Source: Methylacidiphilum infernorum V4 (GTDB lineage: Bacteria; Verrucomicrobiota; Verrucomicrobiia; Methylacidiphilales; Methylacidiphilaceae). From it: a stretch of 64,000 nt of DNA. Where the stretch lies: NCBI RefSeq assembly GCF_000019665.1, contig NC_010794.1, positions 1,054,001 to 1,118,000 of the forward strand. Direction: 5' to 3'. Shown here in pieces: positions 8,687 to 17,794 of the stretch. Position numbers and translations under genes: made by a program. Within the stretch, counting starts at the first letter, position 1; every line of letters begins with the position of its first letter. The notes beneath the pieces were generated by a model. That model was not told the origin of the DNA and made no database searches. It saw only the letters and a program-made list of their open reading frames with translations.

Positions 8687-9197
8687 ATGGAAAGCACTAT
8701 GAGCACGGGCCGGGCGGCCAAGCTGCTGGGGGGTCTCGGTCAAGGCCATGCAGCGATGGGAGCGTGAAGGCCGACTAATTCCTGCGGCGCGGACCGACAG
8801 CAACCGAAGGCTTTACACCGAATCACAGCTTCGTGATTTTCTCGGCCTGCGCTATGCGGTGTCCGAGCCGACACGGCTCATCATCGCCGATCGCTGGTAT
8901 CCGAGCAGTCGCCTGTGTTCGGTTTGCGGGTGGAAGAACGAGGCGCTGACGCTCAAGGATCGGAGCTGGACGTGTCCCGAGTGCGGCACGCACCACGACC
9001 GCGACTTCAACGCGGCGCTCAACCTCAAACGGCTGGCAACCGCAACTGCCCTACCCGTGGCGAGTCCGTCTGGTAACAGCGGCACTGCGGCAGAGATGGT
9101 CTCTGCCGTAGTCGGGAAAGTTACGCCTGTCAGAGACGATTCCGTTGAGGAATCGGGGCAGGAAGAGAACAGTGCGCACCTTTGCGCACGTTTTTGA
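8687..9197 (+). pseudogene. Collapsed IS607-type element: TnpA HTH head fused to TnpB zinc-ribbon tail
   Basis: From 8687 the reading frame encodes [15 protein letters not shown], the start of the MerR-like DNA-binding domain of IS607 serine recombinases. A run of six G at 8728-8733 shifts the frame by one base. The domain then continues in the next frame as [11 protein letters not shown] ... [14 protein letters not shown]. Directly after it comes the C-terminal end of a TnpB nuclease: [15 protein letters not shown] and [18 protein letters not shown], a zinc ribbon with the last RuvC aspartate. The serine recombinase catalytic domain and most of TnpB, including the first two RuvC acidic residues, are missing. 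The segment is markedly GC-richer than its surroundings, which suggests transfer. It cannot transpose by itself. Confidence 0.85.
9138..9195 (+). ncRNA. Residual right end of the TnpB element, omega-RNA-like hairpins
   Basis: In the last coding bases of the TnpB remnant, two hairpins follow each other: CGATTCC-GTTGA-GGAATCG, and GTGCGC-ACCTTT-GCGCAC followed by GTTTTT. TnpB genes commonly overlap a guide RNA scaffold that ends at the element's right end with such stem-loops. This may therefore be the relic of that RNA or simply a terminator. Expression cannot be judged from the sequence. Confidence 0.5.
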
Positions 9198-9562
9198 TAG
9201 CAGCATTGCTTAATCCACTTCCTTGGCTTGAAGGATTGGGCCTGCCTGATCAGGGGTTGCCCTTTTACTGAAATTCTTTGTAGTCTTTTTGAGAAGGTGA
9301 CTTCCCGAAAGCAAAAGGAAGTTCTACCGGGGAAGCATAGGATAGAGGGGACTTTATACCGCCCTGCGCCCCAGCTCATCGCGGTTGAATAAAGGAGAAA
9401 GGAGATCCCGGTTGCACTGTCCAATGATCAGGCTTCGGGACTGAAAGTTTCCTTAGCGGAATAAAGAATAAAGTTTTCAAGAACCGAATACTCCGAATAA
9501 GAGTGCTCGAGACATTTTTTCCTGGCTTTCAATGGTATCCTGATTGTTTGTCGGGAACCAGG
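9198..9562. other. Gene-free stretch between IS remnant and purH
   Basis: I see no convincing gene, tRNA or array here. Open frames in this interval are short and overlap the IS remnant or purH in antisense. Mixed base composition suggests it contains further decayed sequence from the neighbouring insertion element. Confidence 0.5.
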
Positions 9563-11095
9563 TTAATGGAGAAAATGGCGCAGGTGGGTGAAAATCATCG
9601 CCATGTTGTGCTTGTTCGCTGCTTCTATAACTTCCTTGTCTCTAACACTGCCTCCGGGTTGAATAACCACGGTGGCTCCGGCTGAGGCTGCTAATTCTAG
9701 GCCGTCCGGAAACGGAAAGAAAGCATCGGAAGCAACGGCGCTTCCTTTTAAAGATAATCCCTCGCGGCCGGCTTTATCGATAGCGATTCTAACGGCATCA
9801 ACCCTTGAAGGCTGTCCAGCTCCTATTCCCAGTGTTCTATCTGCATCGGAAAAAACGATGGCATTAGACCGCACATGTTTTACTACTTTCCAACCAAAGA
9901 GGCATTTATTCATTTCTTCTGGGGTGGGTTTTCGCAAGCTGACAATCTTCATCTTTTCTTGATCTAAAAGCATGTTATCGGGCTCTTGAAGCAAATAAGA
10001 ATTCCCGCAGAGTGAACGGATTATATACCGGGGAGGAGGAAGTTTATTTAAAGAGACTTGAATAAGCCTCAAGTTCTTTTTCTTTTGTAAAAGTTGTAGG
10101 CTTTCTGGTTCATATTCGGGACTCACGATAACTTCTACAAAGATATCGGCGAGGATCTCTGCCAAGGCTGGATCGAGGGGTTTGTTTAGGGCAATGACTC
10201 CTCCAAAAGGAGATTCTTTATCCGTCTTAAAAGCTTTTTCAAAGGCTTCTTTAACCGTCATTCCCATGCCTACCCCGCAGGGAGAACTATGTTTAAAAAT
10301 GGCGGCTATAGCTGAATCGGATCCAAATTCAGATAATATTCTTACGGCTGCATCGATATCTAGAATATTATTGTAAGAGAGATCCTTGCCTTGAAGCTGC
10401 TGGAAGTAATTCCAGAAATCTCCATAAAGGGCGGCATGTTGATGGGGATTTTCTCCGTATCGTAAAGGGGAATAGCCGTATAGGGGAATAGAGGATTCCG
10501 GAGGAAAGAACCGCATGTGGAGTTTTTCTTGGAAGAACCTCGCAATTTGACTATCGTAATAACTGGTCAGGTTGAAGGCCTTAAACGCCAGTTTCTTACG
10601 CAGGGAAGAAGAAGTTGATCCCATTGTTTGTATTTGACTGATCAGCTCTGTATAATCCGCAGGATCAACGACAACGGTCACATGGGGATAATTTTTCGCA
10701 GCGCTTCTTGCTAACGTGCAGCCTCCAATATCGATGTATTCGAGCATTTCTTCGATAGGCAAGTTCTTTTTTACAGCGTCAACAAAAGGATAAAAATTAA
10801 CAATAACGTATTGAATTTGGGGAATGCCCAATTCGGTAATCTCCCTTAGGTGATCCGGCTTCTCTCTTTTATAAAGAATTCCGGCATGAATTTTTGCATG
10901 GAGGGTTTTTACTCTCCCTTCGAGCAGTTCAGGAAATCCCGTTACATCCGATACCTCTTGAACGGGAATATGAGCGTTTTTAAGAAGCCTGGCCGTGCCT
11001 CCTGTTGAAATGATGTCGATTCCAGCTTGGCTTAAAACCCTGGCTACCTCCACGATACCCGTCTTGTCATATACCGAAAGAAATGCTGCACTCAT
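9563..11095 (-). CDS. purH: Bifunctional AICAR formyltransferase/IMP cyclohydrolase
   Basis: PurH catalyses the last two steps of IMP synthesis. The N-terminal IMP cyclohydrolase domain begins with FLSVYDKTGIVEVA and STGGTARLL, and contains GRVKTLHAKIHAGILYKR. The C-terminal formyltransferase domain holds the catalytic KHSSPCGVG motif near residue 268 and ends with SDAFFPFPDGLELAA and QPGGSVRDKEV. The length of 510 residues is standard. The ATG is preceded by AAGGAAG at a suitable distance. A PHP-domain gene lies 44 bases upstream in the same direction, so the two may be co-transcribed. Confidence 0.97.
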   Translation of the reverse strand: MSAAFLSVYDKTGIVEVARVLSQAGIDIISTGGTARLLKNAHIPVQEVSDVTGFPELLEGRVKTLHAKIHAGILYKREKPDHLREITELGIPQIQYVIVNFYPFVDAVKKNLPIEEMLEYIDIGGCTLARSAAKNYPHVTVVVDPADYTELISQIQTMGSTSSSLRKKLAFKAFNLTSYYDSQIARFFQEKLHMRFFPPESSIPLYGYSPLRYGENPHQHAALYGDFWNYFQQLQGKDLSYNNILDIDAAVRILSEFGSDSAIAAIFKHSSPCGVGMGMTVKEAFEKAFKTDKESPFGGVIALNKPLDPALAEILADIFVEVIVSPEYEPESLQLLQKKKNLRLIQVSLNKLPPPRYIIRSLCGNSYLLQEPDNMLLDQEKMKIVSLRKPTPEEMNKCLFGWKVVKHVRSNAIVFSDADRTLGIGAGQPSRVDAVRIAIDKAGREGLSLKGSAVASDAFFPFPDGLELAASAGATVVIQPGGSVRDKEVIEAANKHNMAMIFTHLRHFLH

Positions 11096-11139
11096 GAGCT
11101 TCTTCCTTATTCGAACTCAGCAATGTCGAACAGTACAAA

Positions 11140-11853
11140 TTAGTTGTCTTTCCCTAAAGATCTTATCGCTCCCTGCCTGCTTCTAAAACGAAAAACATTA
11201 TTCCAGGTTTTTTTCAAAGCTTCCTTTGGACTGATGTATTTTTTTTCCAAGATAGTACCACGAGCAATAGCTCGAAGAATACCCTGGAGAGAAAATTCTT
11301 CTGCATCTACAACCGTATAGGCCGTTCCAATCACGTCCGCATCATGGGCATCACTTGCAGAGATCATGGGTAATTTTCTTTCCTTGGCATAGGCTTGGGC
11401 CTTTTGGTTGCATCTTTTGAAGGTTACTGCGGCGTTAAAGACTTCAATCCCGTCCAAAGGTAATTGGTCTAAGACCCGTTTACGGATTCCAGCCCGAAAA
11501 TAATCAAAGGGATGGGGAGCAATAGCCAATCCTCCCATAGAATGGATGAGGGCAATCGCATCCAGGGCGGGAATACCTTTTAGGTCGGGTAATTTTATTC
11601 CCAGGGCAAGGAGGTGGCCTTCTTTAGTCGTAATTTCTTGCCCGGGAATGATAAGAAAGTTGTCGACAGCCAACCCATCTTTCCTAATGAGCCCGATTTG
11701 TTCGAAATAATCTATACCGGCTGAAGTATTATGATCGGTCAATGCAAAGCCATTCAATCCCTTGCGTTTTGCAACGCGAACCATTTCCTCCGGTTCCGAT
11801 ACTCCATCCGCGGAAAATCTGGAATGACAATGGAAATCAATTCGATATTGCAT
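11140..11853 (-). CDS. PHP-domain metal-dependent phosphoesterase
   Basis: The protein begins with the PHP signature DFHCHSRFSADG, giving two metal-ligand histidines at residues 8 and 10. It continues with LTDHNTSAG, a PGQEITT segment and SASDAHD near the C-terminus, all metal-binding motifs of the family. Characterised relatives include RNase AM/YciV-type nucleotide phosphatases and histidinol phosphatase-like proteins, so the substrate is open. The frame extends 31 codons upstream of the chosen ATG, but that extension has no family features and would run into the divergent promoter region. Confidence 0.83.
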   Translation of the reverse strand: MQYRIDFHCHSRFSADGVSEPEEMVRVAKRKGLNGFALTDHNTSAGIDYFEQIGLIRKDGLAVDNFLIIPGQEITTKEGHLLALGIKLPDLKGIPALDAIALIHSMGGLAIAPHPFDYFRAGIRKRVLDQLPLDGIEVFNAAVTFKRCNQKAQAYAKERKLPMISASDAHDADVIGTAYTVVDAEEFSLQGILRAIARGTILEKKYISPKEALKKTWNNVFRFRSRQGAIRSLGKDN

Positions 11854-11949
11854 ACTTATTTTAGCATAGCATATTGATTTTGTTCTGTTTACTTTTTTCT
11901 TTTCTATCCTATTATTCATAGCTCTCTGGAGATGGAGAAAAAACAATAG

Positions 11950-12633
11950 ATGCCCCAGCCGGACAATTTTATAGGAAAATTATTCGATAAGGTTGCCTTC
12001 AAGTATGATTTTTTAAATCATTGGCTAAGCCTAGGTTTTGATTTTTGGTGGAGAAGAAAACTGGCCTTAAAAATAGCGGAACTAAAGCCCTTTGCCCTTC
12101 TCGATGTAGCCACGGGCAGCGGGGATATGTTACTCGCTACGTTACGATGTTGTTCCTCCATTCATACTTACTACGGTGTGGACATTTCAGAAGAAATGCT
12201 CACTTTAGCTAAAAAAAAGGGACTTAACAACGTTCTTGCGGCCGAGGCTTCGGATCTTCCATTTTCTTCTTCAACTTTTGATACGACGACTATCGCTTTT
12301 GGGTTGAGGAATTTCCAGTGTAGACTAGGGGCACTAAAAGAAATTTTTCGGGTCTTGCGTCCAGGAGGAACTTTATTCGTATTAGAATTTTCTATGCCCA
12401 AGGGAGTCATTAAGCCCTTTTATTTATTTTACCTTGTCAAAGTTATTCCCCGTATTGCCGCTCTTGTAGGTGCTCCTAAAGAAGCCTACGATTATCTTGC
12501 CCAGTCTATTCTTGAATTCCCACCTACCGAGGCGGTGGTGGACCTTTTTAAGCTAGCGGGATTTTATCCCTGTGGCTCCATTCCTATGACCCTTGGAATC
12601 GTCACCCTTTATTGGGGGAAAAAACCTTCATGA
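11950..12633 (+). CDS. ubiE: Demethylmenaquinone/demethylubiquinone C-methyltransferase
   Basis: This SAM-dependent methyltransferase acts in respiratory quinone synthesis. UbiE/MenG motifs are visible: FDKVAFKYDFLNHWLSLG near the N-terminus, the SAM-binding LLDVATGSGDML loop, the GVDISEEML acidic strand, and the family-specific IAFGLRNF followed by EIFRVLRPGGTLFVLEFS. The length of 227 residues is typical. Which quinone is methylated cannot be told from the sequence. It is transcribed away from the PHP gene. Confidence 0.93.
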   Translation: MPQPDNFIGKLFDKVAFKYDFLNHWLSLGFDFWWRRKLALKIAELKPFALLDVATGSGDMLLATLRCCSSIHTYYGVDISEEMLTLAKKKGLNNVLAAEASDLPFSSSTFDTTTIAFGLRNFQCRLGALKEIFRVLRPGGTLFVLEFSMPKGVIKPFYLFYLVKVIPRIAALVGAPKEAYDYLAQSILEFPPTEAVVDLFKLAGFYPCGSIPMTLGIVTLYWGKKPS

Positions 12634-13145
12634 GAGCCAGTCCATGAGCTCGAGTGAAAAGAGAGAAAAGCGTTTGAGAAGTGAAGAAACCAAAAAAAAC
12701 CCTTAAAAAAACTTTTCGTCCTTCTCATCTTCCCGGCTTGATTATCTTTCTTGGGTGAAAAAAATTTGACTTGGAATTATTGCCTCTTTGGGGAGGCTTG
12801 CATTGAAAATCACAAGCCAAAAGCCCTGGACTTTCAAGGGAAAATTCCCTTCCCCTGGTCCCGTTGCATGGATTATATCGCAAAGCCCTGCCTTTTGAAG
12901 CAAGCTCAAGGGAGGATCCGGTTACTGGGAAACGGTTTTTATAACGATTCTTTGGATAGAGCCCATCGTTGTTGGGGCCTACCGAGCTGCTCTGGCTAGG
13001 GATTAGCCTTCCAGTGGGCTGGTTCTATTCGCTGCGGGTTTTAAACATTTTTTTTGGGACAATAAAATTCTTTGGTTCATTGAAGCAAACAAACAGAGCC
13101 CGCCTTGATGAAACAAAGCTTTTTCTCCATGAGCTTTGGAAAACG
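12634..13145. other. Gene-free stretch after ubiE
   Basis: This half-kilobase has no open frame with recognisable protein features. Two short frames on the plus strand (82 and 64 codons) lack ribosome-binding sites and family motifs. It contains short inverted repeats such as AAGGGAAAATTCCCTT. I see no tRNA or known RNA family here. Confidence 0.5.
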
Positions 13146-13703
13146 CTAATAAACCTGTTTTAGAAGCTTGATTGATTTGCCGCTAAGAGAGGTGAGCTTT
13201 TCAGCTACTGTAGTATCTTTTCTTATTTCATAAGCTATTACGCTGGAAACACAGCGAAAAAAGGCAAGATGTTTTTCTTCATCAATGGCTACAAGCTGGC
13301 TATAAACAGCCAACGAAGAGCCAACAGCTTCCCGCCAAATGGATTGTAAAAATTCAGGCCGCGAATACCTTTTTCGTTCAACTCTTTTAAACAAAACCTC
13401 AAAAAGGTTTTCTCTTGCTCGGCGTGCTCTTGCCGTGGGGGTCGGTAAGGGCGAGGGTGTAGAATCCGATTTTTCTTTAATCTTTTTTTGGTCTCCGAGA
13501 AAACGATCGTAGAGGAGGGATGGAGCTTTTCTTGCATAATAGGTCGTTAAAGTTTCTTTAGAAAAAGGAACTTTGTTCTGGAGTTGAGATTTGAGGAAAA
13601 AAGCAAGATTTTCGAACCAACCCTCGTTATAAACTTGTCGATCCAGTTTCAAAGCGGGATACTCAGCTCCTGCTGCACGCAGAATCATGTTCTTTTTTTT
13701 CAT
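13146..13703 (-). CDS. DUF721/DciA-like protein
   Basis: The C-terminal ~90 residues fit the DUF721 (DciA) pattern: a helix with a conserved Trp (SIWREAVGSSLAVYSQ), a beta strand, and a segment AYEIRKDTTVAEKLTSLSG leading to a final helix. DciA proteins help load the replicative helicase DnaB. The N-terminal half is basic with a proline-rich linker and has no motif I recognise. The ATG at 13703 lies immediately after AAAGGGG; an in-frame ATG five codons later is an alternative. The assignment is by eye and moderate. Confidence 0.55.
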   Translation of the reverse strand: MKKKNMILRAAGAEYPALKLDRQVYNEGWFENLAFFLKSQLQNKVPFSKETLTTYYARKAPSLLYDRFLGDQKKIKEKSDSTPSPLPTPTARARRARENLFEVLFKRVERKRYSRPEFLQSIWREAVGSSLAVYSQLVAIDEEKHLAFFRCVSSVIAYEIRKDTTVAEKLTSLSGKSIKLLKQVY

Positions 13704-13759
13704 CCCCTTTTGTTGATAGGCTTAGAAAGCATGTTGACTAAAATTAATTCATAAAACAG

Positions 13760-14224
13760 CTAATTGCTGTTTTCGGATAGGCTTTTATTGAGTAATTGCT
13801 TGCAAGCACTCTTCATCCTTCCCAGTACATAGTAAACAGTTTGACTTCTTATCCTAAAAAGCTCTCCGCCTACTATTTTCTTTATAAATGTCGATGGAAT
13901 ATCCACAACCTGTTGAGGATAGGACCCGCTTAGTCCTTGGCAGAGAATAGAAGTCATAGCCTTGGTCAAGGTTTGCACATGAGGACCTAAATGCATCCGA
14001 AAATAGACTTTTCCTTCATCATCGGAAAGGAGATATACGCCCACGGTATCTGTACATTCCTCGTCCCTGCGCACATCGGTTAATACGTACTGTTCATCTT
14101 CTCTAGGGGCAAACTGGGAGTAGGCTTCACTGTAGGCAATCAGCATTTCTCGTCTTTCTTCTTCTCCAAGAACCTCAAATGTAGAAATAATATCTTTTAG
14201 AGATTTGGGTAATTTATCCATCAT
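13760..14224 (-). CDS. sufE: SufE-family sulfur acceptor
   Basis: SufE proteins accept persulfide sulfur from the cysteine desulfurase SufS for iron-sulfur cluster assembly. The 154-residue protein has the conserved cysteine at about residue 57 (VRRDEECTDTV), the GLSGSYPQQVVDIPSTF segment equivalent to the family's GL.G....V..IP..F, and a final helix with GRMKSACKQLL. It lies 21 bases downstream of a rhodanese-type sulfurtransferase, so the pair probably handles sulfur together. Confidence 0.82.
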   Translation of the reverse strand: MMDKLPKSLKDIISTFEVLGEEERREMLIAYSEAYSQFAPREDEQYVLTDVRRDEECTDTVGVYLLSDDEGKVYFRMHLGPHVQTLTKAMTSILCQGLSGSYPQQVVDIPSTFIKKIVGGELFRIRSQTVYYVLGRMKSACKQLLNKSLSENSN

Positions 14225-14245
14225 TAAAAATAAAAAGTTAATATT

Positions 14246-15097
14246 TTATCTTTCAATGGGAGCTCCAACTTTATTGCCCCACTCGGTCCAAGAACCATCA
14301 TAATTCTTCACATTTTTGTGTCCCAGAAGATAAGTCAAGACAAACCAGGTGTGGCTAGAACGTTCTCCAATCCGGCAGTAAACAAGGGTTGGCTTGTCAT
14401 CGGATACGCCGCAGCCCTCTTCATAGATTTTTGAAAGCTCCTCCGCCGATTTAAAAGTGCCATCCTCGTTAACCGCGGTTTTCCAAGGTACGCTTTTAGC
14501 CCCTGGAATATGTCCCCCTCTTAATGCTCCTTCTTGAGGATATTCCGGCATATGAATAAGTTCACCCGTATATTCTCCAGGGGAACGAACATCGATAAGG
14601 GGTCCTCTTTTTTCTTTGCAAAAGCGCAAGACTTCATCATAAAAGGCCCTGATTTCCCCATCATGCCGGACCGTCGGTACTGGATAGGAGGATGGTGGAA
14701 AAGCGACTTTTTCTTTTGTCAGGGGGCGGCCTTCCTTTATCCATTTATCTCTTCCCCCGTTAAGGATTTTTACTGCGGTATGACCAAATAACCTGAATAC
14801 CCAAAGAGAGTAACACGCCCACCAATTGGATTTATCTCCATAAAAGATGCAGGTAGTCTCGGGGCTTATCCCTTTTTGGCTGCAAAGCTGGGCAAATCTT
14901 TCAGCCGAAATATAATCCCTGATCAAGGGATCATTGAGATCAGCCCTCCAATCAATATTCACGGCATTGGGAATATGCCCGGTATCATAGAGCAGGGGGT
15001 CTTCGTTGCTTTCAATGATTCTTATTCCGGGATCGTTCAGGTGCTCTTGTAACCAACTTGTTTCTACTAAGACTTCGGGATGCGCGTAATTTTTCAT
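14246..15097 (-). CDS. Two-domain thiosulfate/3-mercaptopyruvate sulfurtransferase
   Basis: Two rhodanese domains are arranged in tandem over 283 residues. The N-terminal domain carries [19 protein letters not shown] and [11 protein letters not shown], and the C-terminal domain carries [13 protein letters not shown] and [12 protein letters not shown]. The active-site loop is [11 protein letters not shown] near residue 239, which is close to actinobacterial thiosulfate sulfurtransferases. The enzyme moves sulfane sulfur from thiosulfate or mercaptopyruvate to a thiol acceptor. SD-like AAGGAG lies upstream of the ATG. It probably forms an operon with sufE. Confidence 0.9.
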   Translation of the reverse strand: MKNYAHPEVLVETSWLQEHLNDPGIRIIESNEDPLLYDTGHIPNAVNIDWRADLNDPLIRDYISAERFAQLCSQKGISPETTCIFYGDKSNWWACYSLWVFRLFGHTAVKILNGGRDKWIKEGRPLTKEKVAFPPSSYPVPTVRHDGEIRAFYDEVLRFCKEKRGPLIDVRSPGEYTGELIHMPEYPQEGALRGGHIPGAKSVPWKTAVNEDGTFKSAEELSKIYEEGCGVSDDKPTLVYCRIGERSSHTWFVLTYLLGHKNVKNYDGSWTEWGNKVGAPIER

Positions 15098-15174
15098 AGC
15101 ATGTTTTTCTCCTTATAATATAAAAAGAAAGGGGAAAAGAAAAATAGAATTCCTATAGATTTTATTAATAATTT

Positions 15175-16110
15175 TTAGCGTTCTTCTTTTCTTAAATTCA
15201 ATTTTTTGAGCAAGGCATAATCTTTTTCCAATTGAACATTGCTTTGGGTGAGTAATTTTTCACCGATGAAAATCGAATCTACACCCGCTAAATAGCACAA
15301 AGTGAGAGTTTTTTCATCGAGTAATTTTCTTCCTGCGGCAAGTCTTATTCTAGATAGCGGGAAGAGGATTCTGGTTGTAGCTATCATTCGGATAAGATCC
15401 ATGTAATCCAGGGGAGGCGTCCCATAAAAAGGAGTTCCTTCAATGGGCATGTAAACGTTGATGGGTATGCTCTCCGGGGCTTCGGGCAGGGAATACAGAC
15501 AGAAAAGCATTTCCAGTCTATCTTTTAGCCTCTCTCCCATGCCTATTATTCCACCAGAACAGAGTTTTAAACCTACTTTTTGTACAATTCTAATGGTTTG
15601 CAATCGGTCTTCAAAACGGTGAGTGGAGGCGATCCTTGGATAATAACTAGGACCCGTGTTTAAATTATGGTTATACACCTTAAGTCCAGATTCTTTTAAC
15701 ATTAAGGCGGTTTTTTCCGTTAAAAATCCGGCAGAAAGACACAATTCCATGCCCAGGGAACTGATCTTCGAAATAATTTTGCAAATCTTTTTTGTTTTTG
15801 TTTCTCCTTCGAATAACCCCCTCCAAGCCGCTCCAAGACAAAACCGGCTAGCTCCCTTTTCTTTAGCTTGCAATCCCGCTTGAAGGATCTCTTCTTCATC
15901 AAGTAATGCTCCTTTTTCGATAGGGGTTCGGTAGTGGGCACTCTGAGCACAATATTTGCAATCTTCACTGCAACCTCCGCTTTTGATGTTGAGAAGTTGG
16001 CAAAACTGTACCCCATTTCTGCCCGATAATTTTTTCGCTTGGAGTGCTTCCCCCAACAATTCATCCAGGGGTCGGTGATAGATCTGCTCAATAGCACAAT
16101 AATCCTTCAT
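15175..16110 (-). CDS. bioB: Biotin synthase
   Basis: BioB is a radical-SAM enzyme that inserts sulfur into dethiobiotin. The cluster motif CSEDCKYC lies at about residues 47-54, preceded by LLNIKSGG. Family segments YNHNLNTGPSYYP, GGIIGMGE and INVYMPIEGTPF follow. GGAGAG five bases before the ATG at 16110 selects this start over an in-frame TTG four codons upstream. The partner gene bioD is about 10 kb away at 25879; other biotin genes are not in this window. Confidence 0.95.
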   Translation of the reverse strand: MKDYCAIEQIYHRPLDELLGEALQAKKLSGRNGVQFCQLLNIKSGGCSEDCKYCAQSAHYRTPIEKGALLDEEEILQAGLQAKEKGASRFCLGAAWRGLFEGETKTKKICKIISKISSLGMELCLSAGFLTEKTALMLKESGLKVYNHNLNTGPSYYPRIASTHRFEDRLQTIRIVQKVGLKLCSGGIIGMGERLKDRLEMLFCLYSLPEAPESIPINVYMPIEGTPFYGTPPLDYMDLIRMIATTRILFPLSRIRLAAGRKLLDEKTLTLCYLAGVDSIFIGEKLLTQSNVQLEKDYALLKKLNLRKEER

Positions 16111-16336
16111 GGCTCTCCACAATATTCAATCTTTAGTTCCATAACAATGTTTTACCGATTTCCTTGTGGAAAAATCGGCTCGATTGAAAATATTAAAAAG
16201 TTTCCAACTGAACTTTTATAAAATTTTTCTCCGTCCTTTCGAATTCTTTACTAGGGGGTTTTTTTGATTTTCCATTTTTTTGCCGTTTCCCGGGTTTGCC
16301 CCTCTTTGAGTTGTTCCCTATATTGAAATTCATCCT

Positions 16337-17794
16337 ATGGTGATTCTTCGCCGTTATCCCCTCTGGATAGGCCTTTTTCTTTTATGGATGCTCTTGGCGA
16401 TCCTTAGCGTCGCTTTTGGGGTTTGCGGTCTAATTGCGTTGCTTTGGGGAGTTTCAGCCCGAATAGCTGCCGGGAAAGACAACCTCCATAAAGGAGCTTT
16501 GAGGATTGAAGAAAATCTAAAAAACGGTTTTGAACAAAAAGAGGCGCCGGGAAGCTCAAATTTAAATTTTATCATTGCCAGTTCTCTTTCTTCCTTTAGC
16601 GGAGTAGAAGGGGGGCTGTGGAATATGGAAAAAGGCTATATCGCTTATAGTTATCCTACCTATGAAGGGCCGTTAAAAATGGACGTGCCTTCAGCAGAAA
16701 AAAATCGAATTATTCGTTTATCTCAGCAATCTCTAAAAGAAAAAAGACCTCTTTTTGGTCGGTTTGATGGCACAAGAGAAAGCCTCCTTCTTTATGTTAA
16801 ACCCTTGAATTTGAAGGATAATGATACCGTTATCTGGACTATGACCCGTGTTCCGATTCGGCTGGTTTCCGATTATGAGAAATTAATTTTCTTTTTGTCT
16901 TCAATTTTGATTTTTTCTCTTCTTCTCGGTATTTTTGGATTACGCATACTCCAATCTTGGTCAAGAGAAATTTCGCGGCTCGAAAATATTATAGCAACTA
17001 CCCCCCCTGATCAGATTCCCTCTCTTCCTTTAACAGGTTATCGGGAATTGGATAAACTTGTTGAGACATTGGTTGGAGCAAGAAAAAGCCTTATTGATGA
17101 AAAAAATAGAAAAGAAGAGCTCTTGAAAAAAATTTCAAAAAATGAACGCATCGTCACTTTGGGGAAGGTAGCGGCCACGCTTACCCATGAATTACGCAAC
17201 CCTTTGGCGACCATCCAACTTGAAGTTGAAAATGCTTTGCAGTCCAAGGATAAAGGAAATAAAGAGCCGCTAGAATGCGTTCAAGAACAAGTAGAGCGGA
17301 TGAAAAAACTCTTGGATAGTATCGTCCTCTTGTGCCATGCCGGAGAAATAACTCCGCAAGAGAACGATCTTTATCCTTGGCTTAAGTCGACGGTTAAGCC
17401 CTATGAAGCCGCTGCTTTTAAACATGGAGTCGATTTGAGAGTCGTTCCCTGGAAGGGGAGTTGGTGTTTTGACCCCCAGGGCATGTCGAGGGTTTTAGGC
17501 AATCTTTTACAAAATGCCCTTGAACATACCCCAAAAGGGGGATGGATCGAGGTGAAAGTGGAAAAAAAAGACGATAAACTGTGTATCTCTGTAGAGGATT
17601 CCGGGAAGGGAATCGAGGATGAGATTCGTGAAGAAGTCTTTGAACCTTTTTTCACCAAAAAAAGTCATGGTTTTGGGCTGGGATTATCTATTGTCAAAGA
17701 GATTGTCGAATCGCATAATGCTTGCATAGAATGCAAAGCGGGAAGGGAAGGAGGAGCTCGATTTGAGATTGAACTACCATGGCGAATATCCTGA
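16337..17794 (+). CDS. Sensor histidine kinase (NtrB-like)
   Basis: This is a membrane-bound kinase of a two-component system. Hydrophobic segments near residues 7-33 and 178-200 frame an extracytoplasmic sensor region. A HAMP-like linker follows, then a dimerisation helix with the phosphorylated His in LTHELRNPLATIQ (~283). The ATPase domain has the N box NLLQNALEHTPKGG, the G1 box VEDSGKGI and the G2 box GFGLGLSIVKE. Its 3' end overlaps the response regulator gene by 16 bases. The signal it senses is not apparent. Confidence 0.92.
   Translation: MVILRRYPLWIGLFLLWMLLAILSVAFGVCGLIALLWGVSARIAAGKDNLHKGALRIEENLKNGFEQKEAPGSSNLNFIIASSLSSFSGVEGGLWNMEKGYIAYSYPTYEGPLKMDVPSAEKNRIIRLSQQSLKEKRPLFGRFDGTRESLLLYVKPLNLKDNDTVIWTMTRVPIRLVSDYEKLIFFLSSILIFSLLLGIFGLRILQSWSREISRLENIIATTPPDQIPSLPLTGYRELDKLVETLVGARKSLIDEKNRKEELLKKISKNERIVTLGKVAATLTHELRNPLATIQLEVENALQSKDKGNKEPLECVQEQVERMKKLLDSIVLLCHAGEITPQENDLYPWLKSTVKPYEAAAFKHGVDLRVVPWKGSWCFDPQGMSRVLGNLLQNALEHTPKGGWIEVKVEKKDDKLCISVEDSGKGIEDEIREEVFEPFFTKKSHGFGLGLSIVKEIVESHNACIECKAGREGGARFEIELPWRIS

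Noticed and set aside
8852-9424. 190-codon open frame on the minus strand over the IS remnant
   Set aside because: It is antisense to clear TnpB zinc-ribbon coding sequence in GC-rich DNA, where long spurious frames are expected, and has no protein motif.
12751-13163. Two short plus-strand frames after ubiE
   Set aside because: No ribosome-binding site, no family features, odd Cys/Trp-rich composition; treated as non-coding.
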